A DNA stretch of 64,000 bases, from the NCBI RefSeq assembly GCF_900129905.1, contig NZ_FQXG01000003.1, forward strand, positions 301,771 through 365,770, given 5' to 3'. The DNA comes from Ferrimonas marina (GTDB lineage Bacteria > Pseudomonadota > Gammaproteobacteria > Enterobacterales > Shewanellaceae). Both the position numbers and the translations under genes were made by a program. Numbering within the stretch: position 1 is the stretch's first letter; each line of letters starts with the position of its first letter. Positions 43,671 to 51,259 of this stretch are shown piece after piece. The notes below the pieces were generated by a model. The model ran no database searches and was not told the DNA's origin. It saw nothing but the letters and a program-made list of their open reading frames with translations.

Positions 43671-44243
43671 TTAGCAGACTTCGCCGGTGACGGGGTTTTC
43701 CCGGATCACGGCAAACTCCTGGATATAGGTGGCTTTGCTGGGGTCGAGCATCAGGATCTCGTGCTCGCCACGTCGGAGGAACAGGGCAATGGCATCGGCT
43801 TTGTTGATCTGGTACTCCTGCACCGTGAAGGTGTCTTTGGCCACGGCAAACTTGGCTGCCGTCTCCATATCCAGGCTGTAAGAGAGCCAGTCCGTTTGTT
43901 CCGGACTGTAACTGCGATAGACCGTCAGGGTGTCGGGCAGTTGCTGGAACTGGGCCAGTTCATTCGGTTTCATTAGGCATTCAGCCCGGTGGGGCCGGGA
44001 TGACATCAGTAAGCGTCGCCAGGTGGCTAACGGGGCGGCCGTGGCATCGTTAACGTACGCGGTCGACAGCACGAACCAGTACCCGTAATCGCTGATCTGG
44101 CGCTGCTTCTTCACAAAGAGCTGCATAGCCTTTGACGGGTTGGTTTCCAGGGCCGCGGCGATAGCGGTGATGATCCGCCGGTCTTTGTCATTGGGGCTAA
44201 AACGGCTGCTGATATTGCCGGAAAGCATGTCTGGCGTGTGCAT
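43671..44243 (-). CDS. ADP-ribosyltransferase-fold protein, R-S-E type, 190 aa
   Basis: The C-terminal half has the motif order of arginine-type ADP-ribosyltransferases: LTVYRSY with R110, then WLSYSLDMETAAKFA with S121-Y-S123, then a beta strand and RRGEHEILML with E160-H-E162 as the ExE pair. The central STS motif reads SYS, and the spacing fits a small phage or plasmid ART. The start ATG at 44243 has GAGGT nine bases upstream; a longer start at 44420 would run through the AT-rich promoter at 44390. Enzymatic activity and target (protein, RNA or DNA) are not known. Confidence 0.6.
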   Translation of the reverse strand: MHTPDMLSGNISSRFSPNDKDRRIITAIAAALETNPSKAMQLFVKKQRQISDYGYWFVLSTAYVNDATAAPLATWRRLLMSSRPHRAECLMKPNELAQFQQLPDTLTVYRSYSPEQTDWLSYSLDMETAAKFAVAKDTFTVQEYQINKADAIALFLRRGEHEILMLDPSKATYIQEFAVIRENPVTGEVC

Positions 44244-44389
44244 GAAACGGGGTACCTCAAGGCGCGCAACCAGGGCACTATATCCCACTGTTTGGAATGA
44301 GGAAAGCTGCAAGCAGCGGGAGTCAGATGGAGCCAGGTTTCCGTTCTGGAAAGCGGTGAGTTTGCACCACCGGGCAAAACCTGGGTACC

Positions 44390-44406
44390 ATAAATATATA
44401 CACATG
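44390..44406. promoter_or_regulatory. AT-rich half-element near the small ORF
   Basis: TAAATATATACACATG carries only the left half of the recurrent palindrome. It lies between the ART-fold gene (minus) and the 30-residue reading frame (plus) and could be a promoter for either. Confidence 0.3.
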
Positions 44407-44418
44407 AGGGGTGCAATC

Positions 44419-44511
44419 ATGAACGCGAAAATGAACCACAGCCATACCGTCCAAGCCTGCCGTACTTTCGGCTGCGCAGCTGTGCGTTATTCGTATTCAT
44501 CCATCACTTAG
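44419..44511 (+). CDS. Possible 30-aa micro-protein or leader peptide
   Basis: Reading frame with GAGGGG before the ATG and a Rho-independent terminator 46 bp after the stop, which together make a ~180-nt transcription unit. The peptide has two Cys (QACRTFGCAAVRY) and basic residues. It could be a micro-protein, an attenuator peptide, or the short message may act as RNA. Confidence 0.35.
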   Translation: MNAKMNHSHTVQACRTFGCAAVRYSYSSIT

Positions 44512-44556
44512 TACCTGGTCGACTGGCCGGGTAAACCCGGCTGTATGACCAAACAG

Positions 44557-44584
44557 AAGCCGGGCATAAGCTCGGCTTTTTTTG
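44557..44584 (+). terminator. Rho-independent terminator
   Basis: Stem AGCCGgGC / GCtCGGCT followed by TTTTTTT. A second hairpin (GCCGGGT / ACCCGGC) lies just upstream at about 44526-44541. Confidence 0.75.
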
Positions 44585-44648
44585 TTCTTTAAAAATCTGG
44601 CGTAACAAGCGACGCCGTGGCGGTTAAGCCACGGTAAGCGAAAGCCTT

Positions 44649-44737
44649 GGAGAGATGGCCGAGTGGCTTAAGGCTGCGGTTTCGAAAACCGCCGAGGGCT
44701 GTGCCCTCCGAGGGTTCGACTCCCTCTCTCTCCGCCA
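44649..44737 (+). tRNA. tRNA-Ser(CGA)
   Basis: Full cloverleaf with 7-bp acceptor GGAGAGA/TCTCTCC, anticodon loop TTCGAAA (anticodon CGA), a long variable arm and an encoded 3' CCA. Reads UCG. Confidence 0.95.
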
Positions 44738-44781
44738 AATTCCGGGGCTGGGCTCAATGCCTGGCCCCAACGCAAGATACT

Positions 44782-44866
<85 letters not shown>

Positions 44867-44874
44867 CTTTCCAT

Positions 44875-44962
44875 GGCGGCCTGTCAGAGTGGCTTAATGT
44901 GCCCGGCTTGAATCCGGGTCCTCGGCAACGGGGCAGCGGTTCGAATCCGCTGGCCGCCTCCA
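44875..44962 (+). tRNA. tRNA-Ser(TGA)
   Basis: Acceptor GGCGGCC/GGCCGCC, anticodon stem CCCGG/CCGGG, loop CTTGAAT (anticodon TGA), long variable arm, encoded CCA. The discriminator base before CCA is T, where bacterial tRNA-Ser usually has G. Confidence 0.9.
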
Positions 44963-45003
44963 CATCCAAACGCTTGTTACGCCAGTTCTTGCGGACGGCG
45001 ACG

Positions 45004-45216
45004 ATGACTAATTTAAAACAACTGCGGCAGCGGGCCGCACAGAAACAAGAGGTGGTGGCACACCAGATGGGCATGGGTTGCCCTGGGGTGAGCAAGTTGG
45101 AGGCTAAGGCACCAGAGCAGCTTAGGCTGGCTCAGCTTCGCCAGTACGTTGAGGCAATCGGTGGGCAGGTGGAATTGGTGATCAGGGTGCCTGGGGAGGC
45201 TGATGTTGAGCTGTGA
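45004..45216 (+). CDS. XRE-family HTH protein (HigA-like antitoxin or repressor), 70 aa
   Basis: Short helix-turn-helix of the XRE type: RQRAAQKQEVVAHQMGMG then GVSKLEAKAPEQLRLAQLRQ, ending in a typical LRQYVEAIGGQVELVI. It begins 41 bp after tRNA-Ser(TGA). No toxin gene lies next to it, so it is an orphan antitoxin or a small repressor. Confidence 0.7.
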   Translation: MTNLKQLRQRAAQKQEVVAHQMGMGCPGVSKLEAKAPEQLRLAQLRQYVEAIGGQVELVIRVPGEADVEL

Positions 45217-45315
45217 CAGTCCTTCGGGAGATGAGCGCTGGCCCTTGTACCTGCCGGTGGTGATCAGTATGGTGTCGGAAAACTGCCTATTACGAGACAA
45301 AGCGTGACAGATCCC

Positions 45316-45783
45316 ATGATGCAACCCCTCCATCCTGAACGTTCCGCCTTGGGTCGATATGATCCGGTGACCGACCAGGTCATTCAGCTCGGTGTTGGAG
45401 ATATCAAGAATTTGGCCAGGTTGATGGGAGACTCCCTGACAGAGCGGTTCCTGGTGACCCGTCTTCCTGATGGGGCAGTGCTCTCCACAGTCTTCTTCCG
45501 CCGTAGCCTGATGACGGGGTTTGATGACCGCAAGATCTGGTTTGAAACCATGCACCGTGGCGAGCACGACAATGTGGTGAACCGCACGCATTCGCCGTCC
45601 AATGCCCGGTATTGGCATTATCTGTGGCTCAAGGAGAATAGCCTTGGGGCGTACTACGCATCCAGGGGGCGTTCCTACCGGGCCTTTAAGAAAGCCTATG
45701 GCTTTGACCCTGCCCGGTGGGGCAGCCAGAAGGAGATGCGCCGGTACTTTGCCAAGCCTTCCACCTTCCGCGGTGACTGGTGA
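45316..45783 (+). CDS. Hypothetical basic protein, 155 aa
   Basis: Basic, aromatic-rich protein (W, Y, F and R in the C-terminal half, for example RSYRAFKKAYGFDPARWG), unrecognised. It looks DNA-associated but shows no known motif. ATG at 45316; a GTG at 45304 is an alternative. Confidence 0.55.
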   Translation: MMQPLHPERSALGRYDPVTDQVIQLGVGDIKNLARLMGDSLTERFLVTRLPDGAVLSTVFFRRSLMTGFDDRKIWFETMHRGEHDNVVNRTHSPSNARYWHYLWLKENSLGAYYASRGRSYRAFKKAYGFDPARWGSQKEMRRYFAKPSTFRGDW

Positions 45784-45805
45784 GTCCTCTACCGCTCACC
45801 GCCGG

Positions 45806-46138
45806 CTAGTCTTCCGGCAGCGCTTCAATCGGGCTGAGCTTGGCGAATGACCGGTAGTCAGTACGGCCGGTCTGCCGGTGCTCCAGGTTGCCGACATCGT
45901 TGGTAAACCACTGCCCTTTTTCCAGATATAGCCGGTCAAACGTGCCATGCCATTGGCCGCATCCCGAAGGCCTACCGTCGGTGAACTTTGCTGGGCCACA
46001 GGCGCTGCAAAGTAGCTTTCCGCGGCGCTCCTCTAGTCCAGTCCAGTCGAACATTTCCGCGAAGACGCCAGTGAATCCTTGCCAGGAGTCACTGGTGTTC
46101 TCCATGCAGCCACAGTGCTGACATTGAAATAGGCTCAA
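45806..46138 (-). CDS. Zinc-ribbon protein, 110 aa
   Basis: A CQHC pair near the N-terminus and a CSAC pair about 35 residues later, with a WHGTF motif after them, form a probable zinc ribbon; such layouts are common in small phage and plasmid proteins. I chose a TTG start at 46138 with AGGAG eight bases upstream (MSLFQCQHC) because the next ATG would lose the first Cys pair. Function unknown. Confidence 0.6.
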   Translation of the reverse strand: MSLFQCQHCGCMENTSDSWQGFTGVFAEMFDWTGLEERRGKLLCSACGPAKFTDGRPSGCGQWHGTFDRLYLEKGQWFTNDVGNLEHRQTGRTDYRSFAKLSPIEALPED

Positions 46139-46267
46139 GCGCTTTCTCCTTTTTTGAACAGGGTAAGTCCTTGTCGTGGTAACCGCCAGCAGTGCCGTCA
46201 CGTTGTGGACAACGAGCAGGCTATGGCGCAATCTGGGGGCAGGTGTTTGGATAAAACGGATTCGTCG

Positions 46268-46597
46268 ATGGGGATGGCACAACAGCAAGCGGCAGTTGGG
46301 GTTCTGGAGCGGTGGGGGTTACCGCCAGCCAAGGCGGCGGAAGTGTCGCAAGGGGTCGCTGAGGGCGCACTGGGCCGTGAACAGCGGGCAGCACTGATCC
46401 TGCAGATAGACAGCCATCTCGCGGATTTGTTTGAGAACCCGGACAACCGATTTGGCTTTATGGCCATGCCGAACCACAACCCGTTTTTTGAAGGCCGGTC
46501 TCCGTTGTCGGTGATCAGTTCCGGTCTGGATGAGGATCTTGAGGGAGTTGCGCGGCGAATAGCAACGCTGGCTGGGCAAGGTTCAGGGTTGTGGTGA
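46268..46597 (+). CDS. MbcA/ParS/Xre-type antitoxin C-terminal domain, 109 aa
   Basis: Residues about 9-40 form a helical DNA-binding region (AVGVLERWGLPPAKAAEVSQ), and the C-terminus matches the toxin-binding domain of MbcA/ParS antitoxins (LADLFENPDNRFGFM.., then NHNPFFEGRSPLSVISSG). These antitoxins partner RES-domain toxins, which degrade NAD in known cases. No RES toxin is next to it, so this copy appears orphaned or regulates elsewhere. Confidence 0.65.
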   Translation: MGMAQQQAAVGVLERWGLPPAKAAEVSQGVAEGALGREQRAALILQIDSHLADLFENPDNRFGFMAMPNHNPFFEGRSPLSVISSGLDEDLEGVARRIATLAGQGSGLW

Positions 46598-46900
46598 AGG
46601 TGTCCCCGTGAAGTCTATTGGGGGGCATGTCGTTGAGGTCCACGAGGTGGTGGATTTTTGAGCAGCAGACAATTGGTAAATTAGGATGGTTTGGCTTCAA
46701 GCTCGATGTGAGCTGGGGCTGTTGCTGGCCTAATCGTGCCAGAAAGTGAAACGATTACCGGTCAAATCGTGCCAGAAAGTGACACGATTTGCCGGGTAGT
46801 AATGGGGGCAAGGGGGGGCACCGTTACCATCATCCCGGTGCAGGGCCGGTCACACATAGCTGCTGGATTTTCGCAGCATCTGCATCGAGATCGTGTTCGG
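46598..46900. other. Intergenic region with tandem inverted repeats
   Basis: Convergent junction without a supportable gene. It contains the repeat pair at 46732-46790. Confidence 0.4.
46732..46790. repeat. Two tandem 25-bp inverted-repeat units
   Basis: Unit 1 is AATCGT..ACGATT (46732-46756) and unit 2 AAATCGTG..CACGATTT (46764-46790); they share 24 of 25 bases and lie 33 bp apart. They look like operators or like the multiple end-repeats of an IS21-family element; I favour an IS scar only weakly. Confidence 0.5.
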
Positions 46901-47554
46901 CTATGGCTGGGGGACGATGTTCGATAGCATTCGTGCTTTGTGGGGCAGGTTTTCGCACTGGGCCTGGAGTATTCCGGCCTGGCTGGGCAACATCTCTTTC
47001 CCTACCCAATAAAGCCTGATCAATCGGAAGTGTTGCTCCAAGCTGTGAGGCCCAAAGCTAACGGCGGCAGCTGGGTGCTCTGGGTTGGTAGTGACGAAAT
47101 CTTGCCAAGGTTGAGCACTGAACTTCCGAATGGGTGGTACCGGTTCAACGCGCACCTCGGACCGGCCTGACTGGATGAAGGTCATCAGCTCATCACTGAG
47201 CATAGGCTGGTCACTGCCAAGGTCCGCAAGCATTAGGCGAATGTAGGCGTTGTCGAGAAGGTGAATGAACAGGACTGAGGCATCTAGGGTCTGGCCGATC
47301 GGCGAGAAAACCCGCTCATCCCAATACTGCCGAGCTGGCGAGTCAGATTGGCACTGCTGAGAAAGTTCTAAGCCTTGATACAACTCAATCACGAGATCGT
47401 CGGATAAGGCATGTGCCCATCCGTGCTGTGAGTGGGTTTGGACAGCCTGGTCGATAGCAGACTGAAGCTCCTCGAAGTGTTGCTCTGAGGCAAGGCTAAT
47501 TGTGCTGGTAAAGGCCAAGCTGGCGGCTAGGCAGAAGATGCGGGTTATTGGCAT
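46901..47554 (-). CDS. Secreted protein, 217 aa
   Basis: Signal peptide (IFCLAASLAFTSTISLAS) then a mostly helical soluble domain with two Cys (QQCQSDS and LQAQCEN). Predicted periplasmic. Function unknown. Confidence 0.6.
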   Translation of the reverse strand: MPITRIFCLAASLAFTSTISLASEQHFEELQSAIDQAVQTHSQHGWAHALSDDLVIELYQGLELSQQCQSDSPARQYWDERVFSPIGQTLDASVLFIHLLDNAYIRLMLADLGSDQPMLSDELMTFIQSGRSEVRVEPVPPIRKFSAQPWQDFVTTNPEHPAAAVSFGPHSLEQHFRLIRLYWVGKEMLPSQAGILQAQCENLPHKARMLSNIVPQP

Positions 47555-47804
47555 TTGTAGAGTCTCATTTGGGCTCGGTTTGTGAGTGTTCCTAATAGCC
47601 GCACGGTGTGACCGGCGCGAGGTGGTCAGGATGGGTGGGAATACTGTTCAGGTCAACGGATGTTGCGCGCTGAATCCTTGCGTTGGCAGGATGGGGCGGA
47701 TGTAGGCTTTGAACCGGAACTTTGCCTTGGCCTATGACCGGTTCATAAGGAGCTTATAGATTGGTGAATGCAGCCCTCTCCACAACAGGGCTGCATGGGG
47801 TGGT

Positions 47805-48629
47805 TTACCGCGACTTTACCCAGACATACAGCTGATCGGGGCTGGGTGGGTGGGTGTCATCGAACAGCGCCGCGGTGAGTTGGCGTGCTTTGCGCTCGGA
47901 GCGGCGTTCCTGCCATAGCTTAACGTTCTCACTGAGCCATTCACTTGCCTTTGGTGTTGTCAGGTACAGCTGGGGTGGAACGGTTCGATAGAGGTCGCCC
48001 ACTGGTACGGTGCTGAGCAGGCGCCGGGCATTAGGGCCCCAGCTGGGGACATCGGTGCAAACCCGATTAACGTAGGCCTGAACATCATGATGCAGCCAGG
48101 TCCAGGTGTCGTTGGGTTCGGTGATCTCCGGGTAGGGATCTTGGCCCAGCGGCAGATAGTGGATCCCCTCGGCGTTGGGGACCCGTTCGGCTTTGGGGCC
48201 GGTGGTCAGCAGCAGGGTAGCGTCGTCACGGTAGACCAGGGCGAAACCGTCCTTGCCGGCGGTTTCCAGCGGCGGTTGCCCAAGCTCCCAGTACAGCTGG
48301 GCAAGCCAGGGTAGGTGGGGGAGCGTGAGTGGGCTGAGAGCGCCTGCCAGGTCATCCAGGCGCAACGCCACCGGTGGGACCCACTCGGCCAGGCCGGACT
48401 TAGTGGGCCGCGATAGCCGGTTGTAAGACCGTGAGCCTATCTGTTGCGCGAGTTGGTTGAGCAAGGCGTGGTGGCTGCGTGCCGATTCGGGCGCTGGGTT
48501 CTGGTCGGCCTTGAGTCGGTCCCGGATCTGGCGCGAAAAGGCCTTAAGGGTTTGGACCTTGATGACAGTGGTATCGGAGACCAGTTCGGGGTCCAGGTGG
48601 AACTGAGGATGAGCATGGATCGGTTGCAT
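47805..48629 (-). CDS. Hypothetical protein, 274 aa
   Basis: Unrecognised soluble protein. Residues about 52-72 (ARSHHALLNQLAQQIGSRSYN) recall the small helical module at the start of the genes at 9253 and 11727. The rest is Trp- and Pro-rich. A hairpin without a T tract (ATGCAGCCCT / AGGGCTGCAT, 47768-47796) follows. Confidence 0.55.
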   Translation of the reverse strand: MQPIHAHPQFHLDPELVSDTTVIKVQTLKAFSRQIRDRLKADQNPAPESARSHHALLNQLAQQIGSRSYNRLSRPTKSGLAEWVPPVALRLDDLAGALSPLTLPHLPWLAQLYWELGQPPLETAGKDGFALVYRDDATLLLTTGPKAERVPNAEGIHYLPLGQDPYPEITEPNDTWTWLHHDVQAYVNRVCTDVPSWGPNARRLLSTVPVGDLYRTVPPQLYLTTPKASEWLSENVKLWQERRSERKARQLTAALFDDTHPPSPDQLYVWVKSR

Positions 48630-48916
48630 TGACGTTCCTTATGCGTCCCAAAGGGTCTATTCAGCGCCTATTTTGTTGACCAGGACAGCAGTGGAGTCAT
48701 CAGCATGGGTGATCAGTCGGTTTTTCCCGGGCGCGCGGCGAAGGATTTCCGGTTCCTATTGATGACGTTAGCAAACGCTGGTCGGCCAAACAAGCGCCAC
48801 CGCAATGACTCAGCCCTTGCCCTGTTCCAGAATACCGCCACAGTGTGGCAGGAAAGCATCACATCGCAGCACATGGGCGGGTTCACGAGGCCGGTGATTG
48901 CCGGCCTCGCTTTCAG

Positions 48917-49633
48917 TCAGTCCTGTTGGTTATCGGCGCCGTAGCGGGAGCTGAACGGCACGTAGTGGATGCTGCGAGACGCTGCGGTGTCCAGGGCCAT
49001 GCGCTTGGCTTCCCAGAAGTTGCGGGTGCGGAAATCCGTGTCTACCAGGGCAAAGTCAGTCAGGTCGTGGTCATTGTCCTGGTCGACATCCAGCACGGTC
49101 ACACCCTGGCCGTCGGCAACAAGCACCACGGTGAAGTAGGCAGTGAGAAATTCCACGGTTTTAGGCTGAGCCGCCTTCTCGGACAGCGCCGCGGTGTGGT
49201 ATCGCGTTGCCTGGGTGGGCCAGTGGATGAGGTTGCAGCGGGCCACTTCCTTTTCCACTGCAATGCGCAGCTGGGCATCGTCCAGGGCCAGGGCTTCTGC
49301 CAGAGCCTGGGCATCCGGGTAGCGTTGATGGCCAGCCAGGGTTTGGTGGGTAAACTCACCGGTTGCGGTCAAGGTGTGGGATTCGGCGCAGCCCGGGTCA
49401 TGATTGTAGGCTTCGATCTGGATGACATGGGGAATGTTGGCCGCAGCCAAAGCTTCATCAACGAAGATCTGGCCATCCTCTGCACCTTCAAACACAAAGC
49501 GGACAATCTCAGTGTTATCCACCGAAGCGTGAATGCTGTGGCTGGACTGCTCTGCCAGTTCGTTGTTGGTAGCAAAGGCGGCGTGCGCCAGTGAGGACTT
49601 GAGCAGGGTTAGCTCAACGTTGGTTTCTGCCAT
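48917..49633 (-). CDS. Hypothetical acidic protein, 238 aa
   Basis: Unrecognised, acidic, with several Asp-rich turns (DVDQDNDHDLTD) that could bind calcium but no clear EF-hand. Its start is 58 bp from palindrome copy 9. A GC-rich hairpin (GAGGCCGG / CCGGCCTC, about 48889-48910) lies just past its stop. Confidence 0.6.
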   Translation of the reverse strand: MAETNVELTLLKSSLAHAAFATNNELAEQSSHSIHASVDNTEIVRFVFEGAEDGQIFVDEALAAANIPHVIQIEAYNHDPGCAESHTLTATGEFTHQTLAGHQRYPDAQALAEALALDDAQLRIAVEKEVARCNLIHWPTQATRYHTAALSEKAAQPKTVEFLTAYFTVVLVADGQGVTVLDVDQDNDHDLTDFALVDTDFRTRNFWEAKRMALDTAASRSIHYVPFSSRYGADNQQD

Positions 49634-49690
49634 GTGGGGCTCTCCATATCCATTATCGCCGGGTCCATCGGCGAACTAAATCAACCCGCT

Positions 49691-49710
49691 AAGTATATAA
49701 AAGTATATCA
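49691..49710. promoter_or_regulatory. 20-bp palindrome, copy 9
   Basis: AAGTATAT, spacer AAAA, GTATATCA; 58 bp upstream of the gene starting at 49633 on the minus strand. Confidence 0.65.
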
Positions 49711-49729
49711 GGCGGGTCAATTCAATCGA

Positions 49730-51013
49730 CTAGATTTCCCACTGGTCGGCGCTGAGGCTGAGGCTCAGGGCGAAGACCTTGTCGCGGAACTGCTTTGCCA
49801 TTTCTGGGTTCTCGTTAAGGCACTGCACCAGAGGTGAGCCCGGCACTTTGGCCGCCAGGTGGTCAAGCGCCCTGGTGACGCGCTGGTGCAGGGTGGCATC
49901 AGGGGGGCAGGGCAGGTTGGTGCCATTGGCAAACCGTGTCTTGTCGAGGCCCAGGCTGCCAGAGGCTTCGATATGCAACTCGCCGGCACGCTGGTGGTTG
50001 ATTACCCCAAGGTACCAGCGGATCTCCAGATGGGTCAGGCAAACAGTGAGCTGGGGGTTGGACTCAAAGGGGTCTTCACTGGGTCGCACTACCATCTCAA
50101 GGCCATCGCCATGCAGCAGTTTGTTGGCCAACTCGACGGTGGCGCAGCTGATTTGGGCGTCCTGACTAAGCTCTTCAAGCAGCGCTGGGGTGACGGCCCC
50201 GATGTCCAGCACCTGCTGCCACACTGGCCGTAGGGCTTCACGGCCGTCTAGGACCTCGTCAAGCACCAGGTTGAGCAGTTCGGTGCTGATCGGCAGTTGC
50301 CCCTTGGGGGGCGCAATGTCCTCGCTCAACAGGTCTACGGCGTTCATGGCAACCGTACCGGCGAACATGTCGATGTGGCTGTTTTCACTTTGGCCGGAAT
50401 AGCCTTGAGCTCGTAGCCAAACGTCGGGGTCCTGCTGATTGATTTCGACCTGGACGGTGGTCATCGTGTCGAAGGTGAGCAGGCCGGAGGTGTTGTAGTA
50501 GAAGCGGATCGACAGTTCGATACCCTCCGTGCTGATCTTAATGAACAGGTCGTCAAATCGGGTTCTGCCAGGATCCGCCAGCGCGGCCAGGCCCAGGGTT
50601 TTTACCTCAATTCTCTTGGCGTTGGCCTGGAACTTGGCGATCAGCTGGGCCGCGGCGCAGTTGCTGGGGATGTCACCGTCTCTGAGGCGTTCGTCGGCTT
50701 CACTAAGAAAACGGTCCACCAGTTTGCGTCGCAGTGCGTGGTAGTGGCTGAGCTGGGCCACCATGCTGGCAGTCTGGGCCAGTGCCTCTTTGGCGGTACG
50801 GCCGGCGTGGCGGGTGGGCAGGCGGCTGTTGATGGTGCCGTCGATCGTCTTGGGCCGGCGTTTGAGTTCAGCAACGGCCGCGGGGTGGTCCATGCCTGGG
50901 AACAGGTGCGAGGACGTAACCGGTTCGATGGCTTTGCGTTTGGCGCCGGTGGCCTGGACCAGGGCGTGGTTGAGATCAGCAAGTTGCTTAGGGGTGGTGA
51001 TTGCGCCTTTCAT
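49730..51013 (-). CDS. Paralog pair member 2, unknown, 427 aa
   Basis: Unrecognised protein, paralogous to the gene at 51260: both begin M-[KQ]-G-x-I-T-T-P-K-Q, contain RRPKT / SRPKT with G-T-[IV]-x-S-R-L about 50 residues in, and have acidic, beta-rich second halves. The N-terminal ~60 residues are helical and basic (ATGAKRKAI..LFPGMDHPAAVAELK). No catalytic motif is visible. The same conserved non-coding leader precedes both genes. Function unknown. Confidence 0.65.
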   Translation of the reverse strand: MKGAITTPKQLADLNHALVQATGAKRKAIEPVTSSHLFPGMDHPAAVAELKRRPKTIDGTINSRLPTRHAGRTAKEALAQTASMVAQLSHYHALRRKLVDRFLSEADERLRDGDIPSNCAAAQLIAKFQANAKRIEVKTLGLAALADPGRTRFDDLFIKISTEGIELSIRFYYNTSGLLTFDTMTTVQVEINQQDPDVWLRAQGYSGQSENSHIDMFAGTVAMNAVDLLSEDIAPPKGQLPISTELLNLVLDEVLDGREALRPVWQQVLDIGAVTPALLEELSQDAQISCATVELANKLLHGDGLEMVVRPSEDPFESNPQLTVCLTHLEIRWYLGVINHQRAGELHIEASGSLGLDKTRFANGTNLPCPPDATLHQRVTRALDHLAAKVPGSPLVQCLNENPEMAKQFRDKVFALSLSLSADQWEI

Positions 51014-51048
51014 GGGGCTGCTCCTTCACTGGCTGCAAGGTCGGTGGT

Positions 51049-51186
51049 GCTCCCGTTCCACTACCATTGAGCCGTTAGAAAAAAGCATCAGGGCGTCAGT
51101 AGGGGGTATTGCAAAGAAGATCGTCTGTTGCCCGAACCGCTAAGCGGTGGGAGCGGGAGCCGGTCAGACGCTGGACATGCCACCGG
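51049..51186 (-). promoter_or_regulatory. Conserved structured 5' leader, copy 1
   Basis: On the transcript of the 427-residue gene. It shares with copy 2 in the same order: GCTCCCGTT, ACCA..GAGCCG, GCGTCAG, GTTGCCC, CGC-N3-GCGGTGGGAGCGGGA, CCGGTCA..CGC, and GGACATGCCACCGG (as read on the plus strand). A hairpin CCGC-N3-GCGG and repeat pairings GGTGG/CCACC and GGGAGC/GCTCCC are possible. Confidence 0.6.
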
Positions 51187-51227
51187 TTGATTCGAAAGGT
51201 ATCTTAACGGCTTGGGGTCGTCAAGAC

Positions 51228-51251
51228 GCGCCCTGGTGCTGGCCAGGGCGC
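51228..51251 (-). terminator. GC-rich hairpin between paralogs
   Basis: Nine-bp stem GCGCCCTGG / CCAGGGCGC just after the stop of the upstream paralog position on the minus strand; no T tract. It may terminate or attenuate the 51260 transcript before leader copy 1. Confidence 0.4.
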
Positions 51252-51259
51252 TGGCTGGG

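Noticed and set aside
46736-46927. A 63-codon plus-strand frame spanning the tandem repeats, with repeated VPES-x-TI.
   Set aside because: The repetition follows from the DNA repeat units; it lacks a ribosome site and overlaps the secreted gene.
48705-48944. A 79-codon plus-strand frame between 48.6 and 48.9 kb.
   Set aside because: No ribosome site, no motif, overlaps the terminator-like hairpin.
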